Positions 12,335 to 22,651 of a stretch of DNA of 64,000 nt are shown in pieces. Numbering within the stretch: the first letter of the stretch is position 1; each line of letters begins with the position of its first letter. This DNA is from Beta vulgaris subsp. vulgaris. Taxonomy: Eukaryota; Streptophyta; Magnoliopsida; Caryophyllales; Amaranthaceae. Below the pieces are notes generated by a model that saw only the letters and a program-made list of their open reading frames with translations, was not told the DNA's origin and made no database searches. The DNA lies in contig NC_079202.1 of assembly GCF_026745355.1 (NCBI RefSeq), positions 50,740,169 to 50,804,168 on the forward strand. Direction: 5' to 3'. The translations under genes and the position numbers were made by a program.

Positions 12335-13280
12335 CTGCGCCTTTTTTAAAAAGCGCAGCCCTTCTTCTTAGTAGGGCTGCGCTTTTTTAAAAAAGCGCAG
12401 CCCTTCACTAGTAGGGCTGCGCTTTTACGAAAGGCGCAGCCCTTTATGTTTTTTCCCCTAGTGTAATTATTAAAGTTAGAAGTTATTAAACCAAGACAAG
12501 AATTAGTAAGATTATATAAAATATAAGATTGTCAGTCATGTGATAAGTCATCAATCTATGTGTTAGGTCATTCTCTTTTTCTATTGACCAAAGATTAATA
12601 TCATGGATCATGAATTAGAATTCTTGATTTAATAAGGATCAAAATCTAACAATCAATCTCTTAAAGACTCAAACCCATCTCCGACATCTCCCATTTCCTT
12701 TCTCTCTCTCTTCCATCTCTCCTCTCTAAAACCTTAATCCCCATCCCCCTCTCACCGCCCACCTCCCCTTCCTTCTGTCATTCTCTCTCCTCAGCCTACT
12801 ATCCTCTCAACCACCCACTCCTCTCCCGCCATACTCCCAACCACCCCACCGCATTGCTCGTTGAGATTGCACCACCCCGCCACATTGCTCGTTGAAACTG
12901 CACCACCCCTTCCCACTCCATCGCTCGTCGAAGTCTCAACCACCATCTTCGTCGAAGACTCAGACATCTTGTTCGTCTCAACCTAAAGTCGGTTTGTTTT
13001 CGCACCAACACCCTTTCCTCTTCGCCGTCGTTCAGCTACAAATTTTCAGAGCTTCGGTGAAGGTCGAAGCTGCAGTCAAGCTACAGTTTTGGATATCTAG
13101 TTTCATTTTTGTCTAATTTCGATTCTGGATTGGGTCAAGCTCACAGTCGATTGTTAATTTCTATATTTATAATCAATCGTTTTTTTACTGTTAATTTCTT
13201 TTTAATTTTTTGATGTAATTTTTGTTTGTTTTTTCTTCTTATTTTTCTGTAATTTTGACTTTAATTTGATATTTAATTAG

Positions 13281-14548
13281 TTAAAATGGGTTTTTGAGAC
13301 AAATGTTTATGGGAGTTTTTGAGAGAGAAGAGAGGGTGAGGAGGAAAGAAATAATGAGGGACGTGAGAGAGGAGAGAGAATGAGGGATAATATATTTGAC
13401 GAATCCCCGCTCAATATTTCAAAGCGCGCGATTCCGAAATTTCAAAATTTTTCAAGAAGGGCTGCGCTTTTTTAAAAAAGCGCAGCCCTACTAAGCAGAA
13501 GGGCTGCGCTTTTTAAAAAAGCGCAGCCCTTCACTTAGTAGGCTGCGCTTTTCAAAAAGGCGCAGCCCTTCTTACCTACAGAAGGGCTGCGCTTTTTTGA
13601 AAAAGCGCAGCCCTACTAGTGAAGGGCTGCGCCTTTTTTAAAAAGCGCAGCCCTTCACTAGTAGGGCTGCGCTTTTACGAAAAGCGCAGCCCTTCCTGCG
13701 CAGCCCTTTATGTTTTTTCCCCTAGTGTAATTATTAAAGTTAGAAGTTATTAAACCAAGACAAGAATTAGTAAGATTATATAAAATATAAGATTGTCAGT
13801 CATGTGATAAGTCATCAATCTATGTGTTAGGTCATTCTCTTTTTCTATTGACCAAAGATTAATATCATGGATCATGAATTAGAATTCTTGATTTGATAAG
13901 GATCAAAATCTAACAATCAATCTCTTAAAGACTCAAACCCATCTCCGATCCGATCTCCCATTTCCTTTCTCTCTCTCTTCCATCTCTCCTCTCTAAAACC
14001 TTAATCCCCATCCCCCTCTCATCCGCCCACTCCCCTTCCTTCTGTCATTCTCTCTCCTCAGCCTACTATCCTCTCAACCACCCACTCCTCTCCCGCCATA
14101 CTCCCAACCACCCCACCGCATTGCTCGTTGAGACTGCACCACCCCGCCACATTGCTCGTTGAGACTGCACCACCCCTTCCCACTCCATCGCTCGTCGAAG
14201 GCTCATCCACCATCTTCGTCGAAGACTCAGACATCTTGTTCGTCTCAACCTAAAGTCGGTTTGTTTTCGCACCAACACCCTTTCCTCTTCGCCGTCGTTC
14301 AGCTACAAATTTTCAGAGCTTCGGTGAAGGTCGAAGCTGCAGTCAAGCTACATTTTGGATATCTAGTTTAATTTTTGTCTAATTTCGATTCTGGATTGGG
14401 TCAAGCTCACAGTCGATTGTTAATTTCTATATTTATAATCAATCGTTTTTTTTACTGTTAATTTCTTTTTAATTTTTTGATGTAATTTTTGTTTGTTTTT
14501 TTCTTCTTATTTTTCTGTAATTTTGACTTTAATTTGATATTTAATTAG
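13281..14548. repeat. array unit 4
   Basis: A typical unit with a shortened purine-rich stretch and one palindrome fewer (the TTCTTAGTAGGG block is absent). Confidence 0.9.
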
Positions 14549-15873
14549 TTAAAATGGGTTTTTGAGACAAATGTTTATGGGAGTTTTTGAGAGAGAAGAG
14601 AGGATGAGAGAAGAGAAGGGTGAGGAGGAAAGGAATAATGAGGGACGTGAGAGAGGAGAGAGAATGAGGGATAATATATTTGACGAATCCCCGCTCAATA
14701 TTTCAAAGCGCGCGATTCCGAAATTTCAAAATTTTTTAAGAAGGGCTGCGCTTTTTTAAAAAAGCGCAGCCCTACTAAGCAGAAGGGCTGCGCTTTTTAA
14801 AAAAGCGCAGCCCTTCACTTAGTAGGGCTGCGCTTTTCAAAAAGGCGCAGCCCTTCTTACCTACAGAAGGGCTGCGCTTTTTTGAAAAAGCGCAGCCCTA
14901 CTAGTGAAGGGCTGCGCCTTTTTTAAAATGCGCAGCCCTTCTTCTTAGTAGGGCTGCGCTTTTTTAAAAAAGCGCAGCCCTTCACTAGTAGGGCTGCGCT
15001 TTTACGAAAAGCGCAGCCCTTCCTGCGCAGCCCTTTATGTTTTTCCCCCTAGTGTAATTATTAAAGTTAGAAGTTATTAAACCAAGACAAGAATTAGTAA
15101 GATTATATAAAATATAAGATTGTCAGTCATGTGATAAGTCATCAATCTATGTGTTAGGTCATTCTCTTTTTCTATTGACCAAAGATTAATATCATGGATC
15201 ATGAATTAGAATTCTTGATTTGATAAGGATCAAAATCTAACAATCAATCTCTTAAAGACTCAAACCCATCTCCGATCCGATCTCCCATTTCCTTTCTCTC
15301 TCTTCCATCTCTCCTCTCTAAAACCTTAATCCCCATCCCCCTCTCATCCGCCCACCTCCCCTTCCTTCTGTCATTCTCTCTCCTCAGCCTACTATCCTCT
15401 CAACCACCCACTCCTCTCCCGCCATACTCCCAACCACCCCACCGCATTGCTCGTTGAGACTGCACCACCCCGCCACATTGCTCGTTGAGACTGCACCACC
15501 CCTTCCCACTCCATCGCTCGTCGAAGGCTCAACCACCATCTTCGTCGAAGACTCAGACATCTTGTTCGTCTCAACCTAAAGTCGGTTTGTTTTCGCACCA
15601 ACACCCTTTCCTCTTCGCCGTCGTTCAGCTACAAATTTTCAGAGCTTCGGTGAAGGTCGAAGCTGCAGTCAAGCTACAGTTTTGGATATCTAGTTTAATT
15701 TTTGTCTAATTTCGATTCTGGATTGGGTCAAGTTCACAGTCGATTGTTAATTTCTATATTTATAATCAATCTTTTTTTTACTGTTAATTTCTTTTTAATT
15801 TTTTGATGTAATTTTTGTTTTTTTTTTCTTCTTATTTTTCTGTAATTTTGACTTTAATTTGATATTTAATTAG
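14549..15873. repeat. array unit 5
   Basis: It carries AAAATGCGCAGCCC in place of AAAAAGCGCAGCCC, five C residues in the CACTA end (TTTTTCCCCCTAGTG) and GTCAAGTTCACAG in the tail. All three are shared with unit 6. Confidence 0.9.
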
Positions 15874-17198
15874 TTAAAATGGGTTTTTGAGACAAATGTT
15901 TATGGGAGTTTTTGAGAGAGAAGAGAGGTGAGAGAGAAGAGAGGGTGAGGAGGAAAGGAATAATGAGGACTGAGAGAGGAGAGAGAATGAGGGATAATAT
16001 ATTTGACGAATCCCCGCTCAATATTTCAAAGCGCGCGATTCCGAAATTTCAAAATTTTTCAAGAAGGGCTGCGTTTTTTAAAAAAGCGCAGCCCTACTAA
16101 GCAGAAGGGCTGCGCTTTTTAAAAAAAGCGCAGCCCTTCACTTAGTGGGCTGCGCTTTTCAAAAAGGCGCAGCCCTTCTTACCTACAGAAGGGCTGCGCT
16201 TTTTTGAAAAAGCGCAGCCCTACTAGTGAAGGGCTGCGCCTTTTTTAAAATGCGCAGCCCTTCTTCTTAGTAGGGCTGCGCTTTTTTAAAAAAGCGCAGC
16301 CCTTCACTAGTAGGGCTGCGCTTTTACGAAAAGCGCAGCCCTTCCTGCGCAGCCCTTTATGTTTTTCCCCCTAGTGTAATTATTAAAGTTAGAAGTTATT
16401 AAACCAAGACAAGAATTAGTAAGATTATATAAAATATAAGATTGTCAGTCATGTGATAAGTCATCAATCTATGTGTTAGGTCATTCTCTTTTTCTATTGA
16501 CCAAAGATTAATATCATGGATCATGAATTAGAATTCTTGATTTGATAAGGATCAAAATCTAACAATCAATCTCTTAAAGACTCAAACCCATCTCCGATCC
16601 GATCTCCCATTTCCTTTCTCTCTCTCTTCCATCTCTCCTCTCTAAAACCTTAATCCCCATCCCCCTCTCATCCGCCCACCTCCCCTTCCTTCTGTCATTC
16701 TCTCTCCTCAGCCTACTATCCTCTCAACCACCCACTCCTCTCCCGCCATACTCCCAACCACCCACCGCATTGCTCGTTGAGACTGCACCACCCCGCCACA
16801 TTGCTCGTTGAGACTGCACCACCCCTTCCCACTCCATCGCTCGTCGAAGGCTCAACCACCATCTTCGTCGAAGACTCAGACATCTTGTTCGTCTCAACCT
16901 AAAGTCGGTTTGTTTTCGCACCAACACCCTTTCCTCTTCGCCGTCGTTCAGCTACAAATTTTCAGAGCTTCGGTGAAGGTCGAAGCTGCAGTCAAGCTAC
17001 AGTTTTGGATATCTAGTTTAATTTTTGTCTAATTTCGATTCTGGATTGGGTCAAGTTCACAGTCGATTGTTAATTTCTATATTTATAATCAATCGTTTTT
17101 TTTACTGTTAATTTCTTTTTAATTTTTTGATGTAATTTTTGTTTGTTTTTTTCTTCTTATTTTTCTGTAATTTTGACTTTAATTTGATATTTAATTAG
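15874..17198. repeat. array unit 6
   Basis: It shares the three diagnostic variants of unit 5, so units 5 and 6 are sister copies. Confidence 0.9.
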
Positions 17199-18503
17199 TT
17201 AAAATGGGTTTTTGAGACAAATGTTTATGGGAGTTTTTGAGAGAGAAGAGAGGATGAGAGAGAAGAGAGGGTGAGGAGGAAAGGAATAATGAGGGACGTG
17301 AGAGAGGAGAGAGAATGAGGGATAATATATTTGACGAATCCCCGCTCAATATTTCAAAGCGCGCGATTCCGAAATTTCAAAATTTTTCAAGAAGGGCTGC
17401 GCTTTTTTAAAAAAGCGCAGCCCTACTAAGCAGAAGGGCTGCGCTTTTTAAAAAAGCGCAGCCCTTCACTTAGTAGGGCTGCGCTTTTCAAAAAGGCGCA
17501 GCCCTTCTTACCTACAGAAGGGCTGCGTTTTTTTGAAAAAGCGCAGCCCTACTAGTGAAGGGCTGCGCCTTTTTTAAAAAGCACAGCCCTTCTTCTTAGT
17601 AGGGCTGCGCTTTTTTAAAAAAGCGCAGCCCTTCACTAGTAGGGCTGCGCTTTTACGAAAAGCGCAGCCCTTCCTGCGCAGCCCTTTATGTTTTTTCCCC
17701 TAGTGTAATTATTAAAGTTAGAAGTTATTAAACCAAGACAAGAATTAGTAAGATTATATAAAATATAAGATTGTCAGTCATGTGATAAGTCATCAATCTA
17801 TGTGTTAGGTCATTCTCTTTTTCCATTGACCAAAGATTAATATCATGGATCATGAATTAGAATTCTTGATTTGATAAGGATCAAAATCTAACAATCAATC
17901 TCTTAAAGACTCAAACCCATCTCCGATCCGATCTCCCATTTCCTTTCTCTCTCTCTTCCATCTCTCCTCTCTAAAACCTTAATCCCCATCCCCCTCTCAT
18001 CCGCCCACCTCCCCTTCCTTCTGTCATTCTCTCTCCTCAGCCTACTATCCTCTCAACCATAACCACCCCACCGCATTGCTCGTTGAGACTGCACCACCCC
18101 GCCACATTGCTCGTTGAGACTGCACCACCCCTTCCCACTCCATCGCTCGTCGAAGGCTCAACCACCATCTTCGTCGAAGACTCAGACATCTTGTTCGTCT
18201 CAACCTAAAGTCGGTTTGTTTTCGCACCAACACCCTTTCCTCTTCGCCGTCGTTCAGCTACAAATTTTCAGAGCTTCGGTGAAGGTCGAAGCTGCAGTCA
18301 AGTACAGTTTTGGATATCTAGTTTCATTTTTGTCTAATTTCGATTCTGGATTGGGTCAAGCTCACAGTCGATTGTTAATTTCTATATTTATAATCAATCG
18401 TTTTTTTTACTGTTAATTTCTTTTTAATTTTTTGATGTAATTTTTGTTTGTTTTTTTCTTCTTATTTTTCTGTAATTTTGACTTTAATTTGATATTTAAT
18501 TAG
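17199..18503. repeat. array unit 7
   Basis: It shares the CAACCATAACC deletion with unit 2 and has AAGCACAGCCC near 17580. It lacks the AAAATGCGC variant of units 5, 6 and 8. Confidence 0.9.
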
Positions 18504-19783
18504 TTAAAATGGGTTTTTGAGACAAATGTTTATGGGAGTTTTTGAGAGAGAAGAGAGATGAGAGAGAAGAGAGGGTGAGGAGGAAAGGAATAATGAGGGA
18601 CGTGAGAGAGGAGAGAGAATGAGGGATAATATATTTGACGAATCCCCGCTCAATATTTCAAAGCGCGCGATTCCGAAATTTCAAAATTTTTCAAGAAGGG
18701 CTGCGCTTTTTAAAGAAGCGCAGCCCTTCACTTAGTAGGGCTGCGCTTTTCAAAAAGGCGCAGCCCTTCTTACCTACAGAAGGGCTGCGCTTTTTTGAAA
18801 AAGCGCAGCCCTACTAGTGAAGGGCTGCGCCTTTTTTAAAATGCGCAGCCCTTCTTCTTAGTAGGGCTGCGCTTTTTTTAAAAAAGCGCAGCCCTTCACT
18901 AGTAGGGCTGCGCTTTTACGAAAAGCGCAGCCCTTCCTGCGCAGCCCTTTATGTTTTTCCCCTAGTGTAATTATTAAAGTTAGAAGTTATTAAACCAAGA
19001 CAAGAATTAGTAAGATTATATAAAATATAAGATTGTCAGTCATGTGATAAGTCATCAATCTATGTGTTAGGTCATTCTCTTTTCTATTGACCAAAGATTA
19101 ATATCATGGATCATGAATTAGAATTCTTGATTTGATAAGGATCAAAATCTAACAATCAATCTCTTAAAGACTCAAACCCATCTCCGATCCGATCTCCATT
19201 TCCTTTCTCTCTCTCTTCCATCTCTCCTCTCTAAAACCTTAATCCCCATCCCCCTCTCATCCGCCCACCTCCCCTTCCTTCTGTCATTCTCTCTCCTCAG
19301 CCTACTATCCTCTCAACCACCCACTCCTCTCCCGCCATCTCCCAACCACCCCACCGCATTGCTCGTTGAGACTGCACCACCCCCCACATTGCTCGTTGAG
19401 ACTGCACCACCCCTTCCCACTCCATCGCTCGTCGAAGGCTCAACCACCATCTTCGTCGAAGACTCAGACATCTTGTTCGTCTCAACCTAAAGTCGGTTTG
19501 TTTTCGCACCAACACCCTTTCCTCTTCGCCGTCGTTCAGCTACAAATTTTCAGAGCTTCGGTGAAGGTCGAAGCTGCAGTCAAGCTACAGTTTTGGATAT
19601 CTAGTTTCATTTTTGTCTAATTTCGATTCTGGATTGGTCAAGCTCACAGTCGATTGTTAATTTCTATATTTATAATCAATCGTTTTTTTTACTGTTAATT
19701 TCTTTTAATTTTTGATGTAATTTTTGTTTGTTTTTTTCTTCTTATTTTTCTGTAATTTTGACTTTAATTTGATATTTAATTAG
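18504..19783. repeat. array unit 8
   Basis: The first palindrome pair is lost. It has the AAAATGCGC variant and also the CACCCCCCACATTG variant of unit 1. Confidence 0.9.
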
Positions 19784-21130
19784 TTAAAATGGGTTTTTGA
19801 GACAAATGTTTATGGGAGTTTTTGAGAGAGAAGAGAGGATGAAGAGAAGAGAGGTGAGGAGGAAAGGAATAATGGGACGTGAGAGAGGAGAGAGAATGAG
19901 GGTAATATATTTGACGAATCCCCGCTCAATATTTTCAAAGCGCGCGATTCCGAAATTTCAAAATTTTTCAAGAAGGGCTGCGCTTTTTTAAAAAAGCGCA
20001 GCCCTACTAAGCAGAAGGGTTGCGCTTTTTAAAAAAGCGCAGCCCTTCACTTAGTAGGGCTGCGCTTTTCAAAAAGGCGCAGCCCTTCTTACCTACAGAA
20101 GGGAAGCGCAGCCCTACTAGTGAAGGGCTGCGCCTTTTTAAAAAGCGCAGCCCTTCTTCTTAGTAGGGCTGCGCTTTTTTAAAAAAGCGCAGCCCTTCAC
20201 TAGTAGGGCTGCGCTTTTTTTAAAAAGCGCAGCCCTTCACTAGTAGGGCTGCGCTTTTACGAAAAGCGCAGCCCTTCCTGCGCAGCCCTTTATTTTTTTC
20301 CCCTAGTGTAATTATTAAATTAGAAGTTATTAAACCAAGACAAGAATTAGTAAGATTATATAAAATATAAGATTGTCAGTCATGTATGAAAGTCATCAAT
20401 CTATGTGTTAGGTCATTCTCTTTTTCTATTGACCAAAGATTAATATCATGGATCATGAATTAGAATTCTTGATTTGATAAGGATCAAAATCTAACAATCA
20501 ATCTCTTAAAGACTCAAACCCATCTCCGATCCGATCTCCCATTTCCTTTCTCTCTCCTTCCATCTCTCCTCTCTAAAACCTTAATCCCCATCCCCTCTCA
20601 TCCGCCCACCTCCCCTTCCTTCTGTCATTCTCTCTCCTCAGCCTACTATCCTCTCAACCACCCACTCCTCTCCCGCCATACTCCCAACCACCCCACCGCA
20701 TTGCTCATTGAGACTGCACCACCCCACCACATTGCTCGTTGAGACTGCACCACCCCTTCCCACTCCATCGCTCGTCGAAGGCTCAACCACCATCTTCGTC
20801 GAAGACTCAGACATCTTGTTCGTCTCAACCTAAAGTCGGTTTGTTTTCGCACCAACACCCTTTCCTCTTCGCCGTCGTTCAGCTACAAATTTTCAGAGCT
20901 TCGGTGAAGGTCGAAGCTGCAGTCAAGCTACAGTTTTGGATATCTAGTTTCATTTTTGTCTAATTTCGATTCTGGATTGGGTCAAGCTCACAGTCGATGT
21001 TAATTTCTATATTTATAATCAATCGTTTTTTTTACTGTTAATTTCTTTTTAATTTTTTGATGTAATTTTTGTTTGTTTTTTTCTTCTTATTTTTCTGTAA
21101 TTTTGACTTTAATTTGATATTTAATTAGTT
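19784..21130. repeat. array unit 9 (last)
   Basis: It has a truncated palindrome (GAAGGGAAGCGCAGCCC near 20098) and an extra palindrome near 20215. It ends in TTAATTAGTTAA and then runs into unrepeated DNA (TTCAAGTGATATTTG), which gives the original right edge of the amplified segment. Confidence 0.9.
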
Positions 21131-22087
21131 AATTCAAGTGATATTTGTTGGTTAATTCAAGTAATTATTTTGGTTTGATTTTATTAGTGATAAGTCTAAT
21201 AGATTTATGTTATATTGTTAATACAAGAGTGAAAAAAACTCGCTTCCCTCTTTGACAATATATCAGTTATTATTTAGATTTTTATAAATCTATTACTTGT
21301 GATATTTTGAAATAATATCATATTATCAAAAAATATAATTCTAAATCGCACCAACTTATAAATAGTTATACAGGAATAACATAGTATACATTTAGTAAAA
21401 GATAAAATTAACATAATTAAATGATTTTGTAGATATAAAACAATAATTTTATTTTAGTGAGATATAAAAGTAAGGAGGCACATGGTGATACATTCTTCAA
21501 AAAATGTATTTCTTTAAATTTATTGCAATTCATTCTAGTTTACTTAAAACATTGAAAAAAAAAGAGTTTTATCCATCAAGTACTAACAACAATTTCTAGG
21601 TTTGTAACATATATTATAACTTGATCTTTTACTTATATGCTATAGACAACTTAAAGGAATGACTATTATATATATTTATATGCAAATATACGTAGCAAAA
21701 TGTATCATATTTAAATGATTTTGTAAATATAGAATAATAATCGAATTTTAATAATTTGATGATTTTAGTCGTCCAAATAAGTTGGTTTGAAAAATTAATT
21801 CAAATAAGGCATATTTGATTTTATCTTGTTAATACGAATTATAATTGAATTCAGGTCGGTCATAAACAAATATGGTGTTTACTGGATCTAGTCGGATTCT
21901 GGGCTAATATTTAATTGAGTTACAGTCAGGTTCGAGTTTGAATACAAGTCAAACCTTAAAGATATTCGAAGAATTCTCAATTTCCCCCACCATGCGAGTG
22001 ATAGTTTGAGAATTACCCCAATCTGAGAGATACATCAGTAAATTCCCACTCCCCAATCTAGTTTTGGTAACCAAACGAAGTAAAATA
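21131..22087. other. intergenic, no gene recognised
   Basis: AT-rich single-copy-looking DNA between the array and the MITE upstream of the TLC gene. It is likely the original right flank of the amplified segment. No coding or RNA feature can be supported. Confidence 0.5.
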
Positions 22088-22346
22088 CTTCCTCCGTTTC
22101 TAAATAAGTGCAACATTTGCATAGTGTTTACTATTCACAGTTTAAACTTTAGTTATCTTTGGTGATTTATATTTTAGGAGAAACATAGTCATATGAGATC
22201 TTGTTAGATTCGTCTGAATGTGAATTTTTTTAATATCAACTTTTTATAATTTTTACTTATTGATAATTGAAGATATTAATGATTAAAATAATGCATTGGG
22301 AAATATAAAAATAAGAAGTGTTGCACTTATTTAGAAACGGAGTAAG
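22088..22346. mobile_element. Stowaway MITE upstream of the TLC gene
   Basis: The ends are CTTCCTCCGTTTCTAAATAA and its near complement (TTATTTAGAAACGGAGTAAG), with TA on each side (22086-22087, 22347-22348). The inverted repeat extends to GTGCAACA. It lies about 300 bp before the TLC gene start. Confidence 0.88.
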
Positions 22347-22473
22347 TATATCGTACTTTCAAAAGGTCGTTATATCTCACAGACTCCCAGTCACACCATA
22401 GACCTTCCTTCTGGATTCTAAAATTGCCACTTAAGCAATACTTAATTCCCTCGCATAAAGGAAAACCATCCTC

Positions 22474-22492
22474 CTCTCTCTCTCTCTCTCTC
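22474..22492 (+). repeat. (CT)n tract in the probable 5' leader of the TLC gene
   Basis: A CT microsatellite about 160 bp before the start codon of the TLC gene. CT-rich 5' leaders are common in plant mRNAs, so this is probably transcribed. Confidence 0.6.
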
Positions 22493-22651
22493 CAAATCTA
22501 GATAATACTACTTCAATAGTTCAACTGCCACCAAAAACCAACAACTTAATAGTTAATACTACAAATCTGCTGCTAAAAGTTAGCAATTTCTCATAGACAA
22601 AAACAAAAAGAACATACTATTGTACTAACATAGATTGGGAATTGAATTGAG

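Larger units (their letters stand above)
10244..13280. repeat. array unit 3, interrupted by a solo-LTR-like insertion
   Basis: A normal unit of about 1.3 kb is split at 10607/12335 by a 1727-bp insertion flanked by CTGCG. The right end of its palindrome block is also slightly shorter than in its neighbours: the GCGCAGCCCTTCCT segment is missing. Confidence 0.9.
7654..21130. repeat. nine-unit tandem array of chimeric CACTA/flank units
   Basis: Nine head-to-tail units of about 1.26-1.35 kb start at 7654, 8981, 10244, 13281, 14549, 15874, 17199, 18504 and 19784, ending at 21130. Each has, in order: a block starting TTAAAATGGGTTTTTGAG; a purine-rich GAGAGA stretch; the CACTA right subterminal palindromes; the CACTA right end CCCCTAGTG; about 0.8 kb of former flanking DNA with a TATA-like TATATAAAATATAAG and a CT-rich leader-like tract; and an AT-rich tail ending TTTAATTAGTTAA. 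Units are nearly identical apart from small indels. Each flank part shows paired 60-100 codon ORFs on both strands (MRLHHPF... and MLVRKQT...); these look like by-products of CT-rich sequence, not genes. Confidence 0.93.

Noticed and set aside
8508..20963. Repeated 62-100 codon ORFs on both strands of each array unit (MRLHHPF... and MLVRKQT...) as a gene family
   Set aside because: They overlap each other antisense in the same CT-rich stretch, lengths shift with small indels, and no domain or signal is recognisable. They are explained by composition and by amplification of the unit.
7654..21130. CRISPR-like array
   Set aside because: Units are 1.3 kb, the short palindromes are CACTA subterminal repeats without unique spacers, and the genome is eukaryotic.
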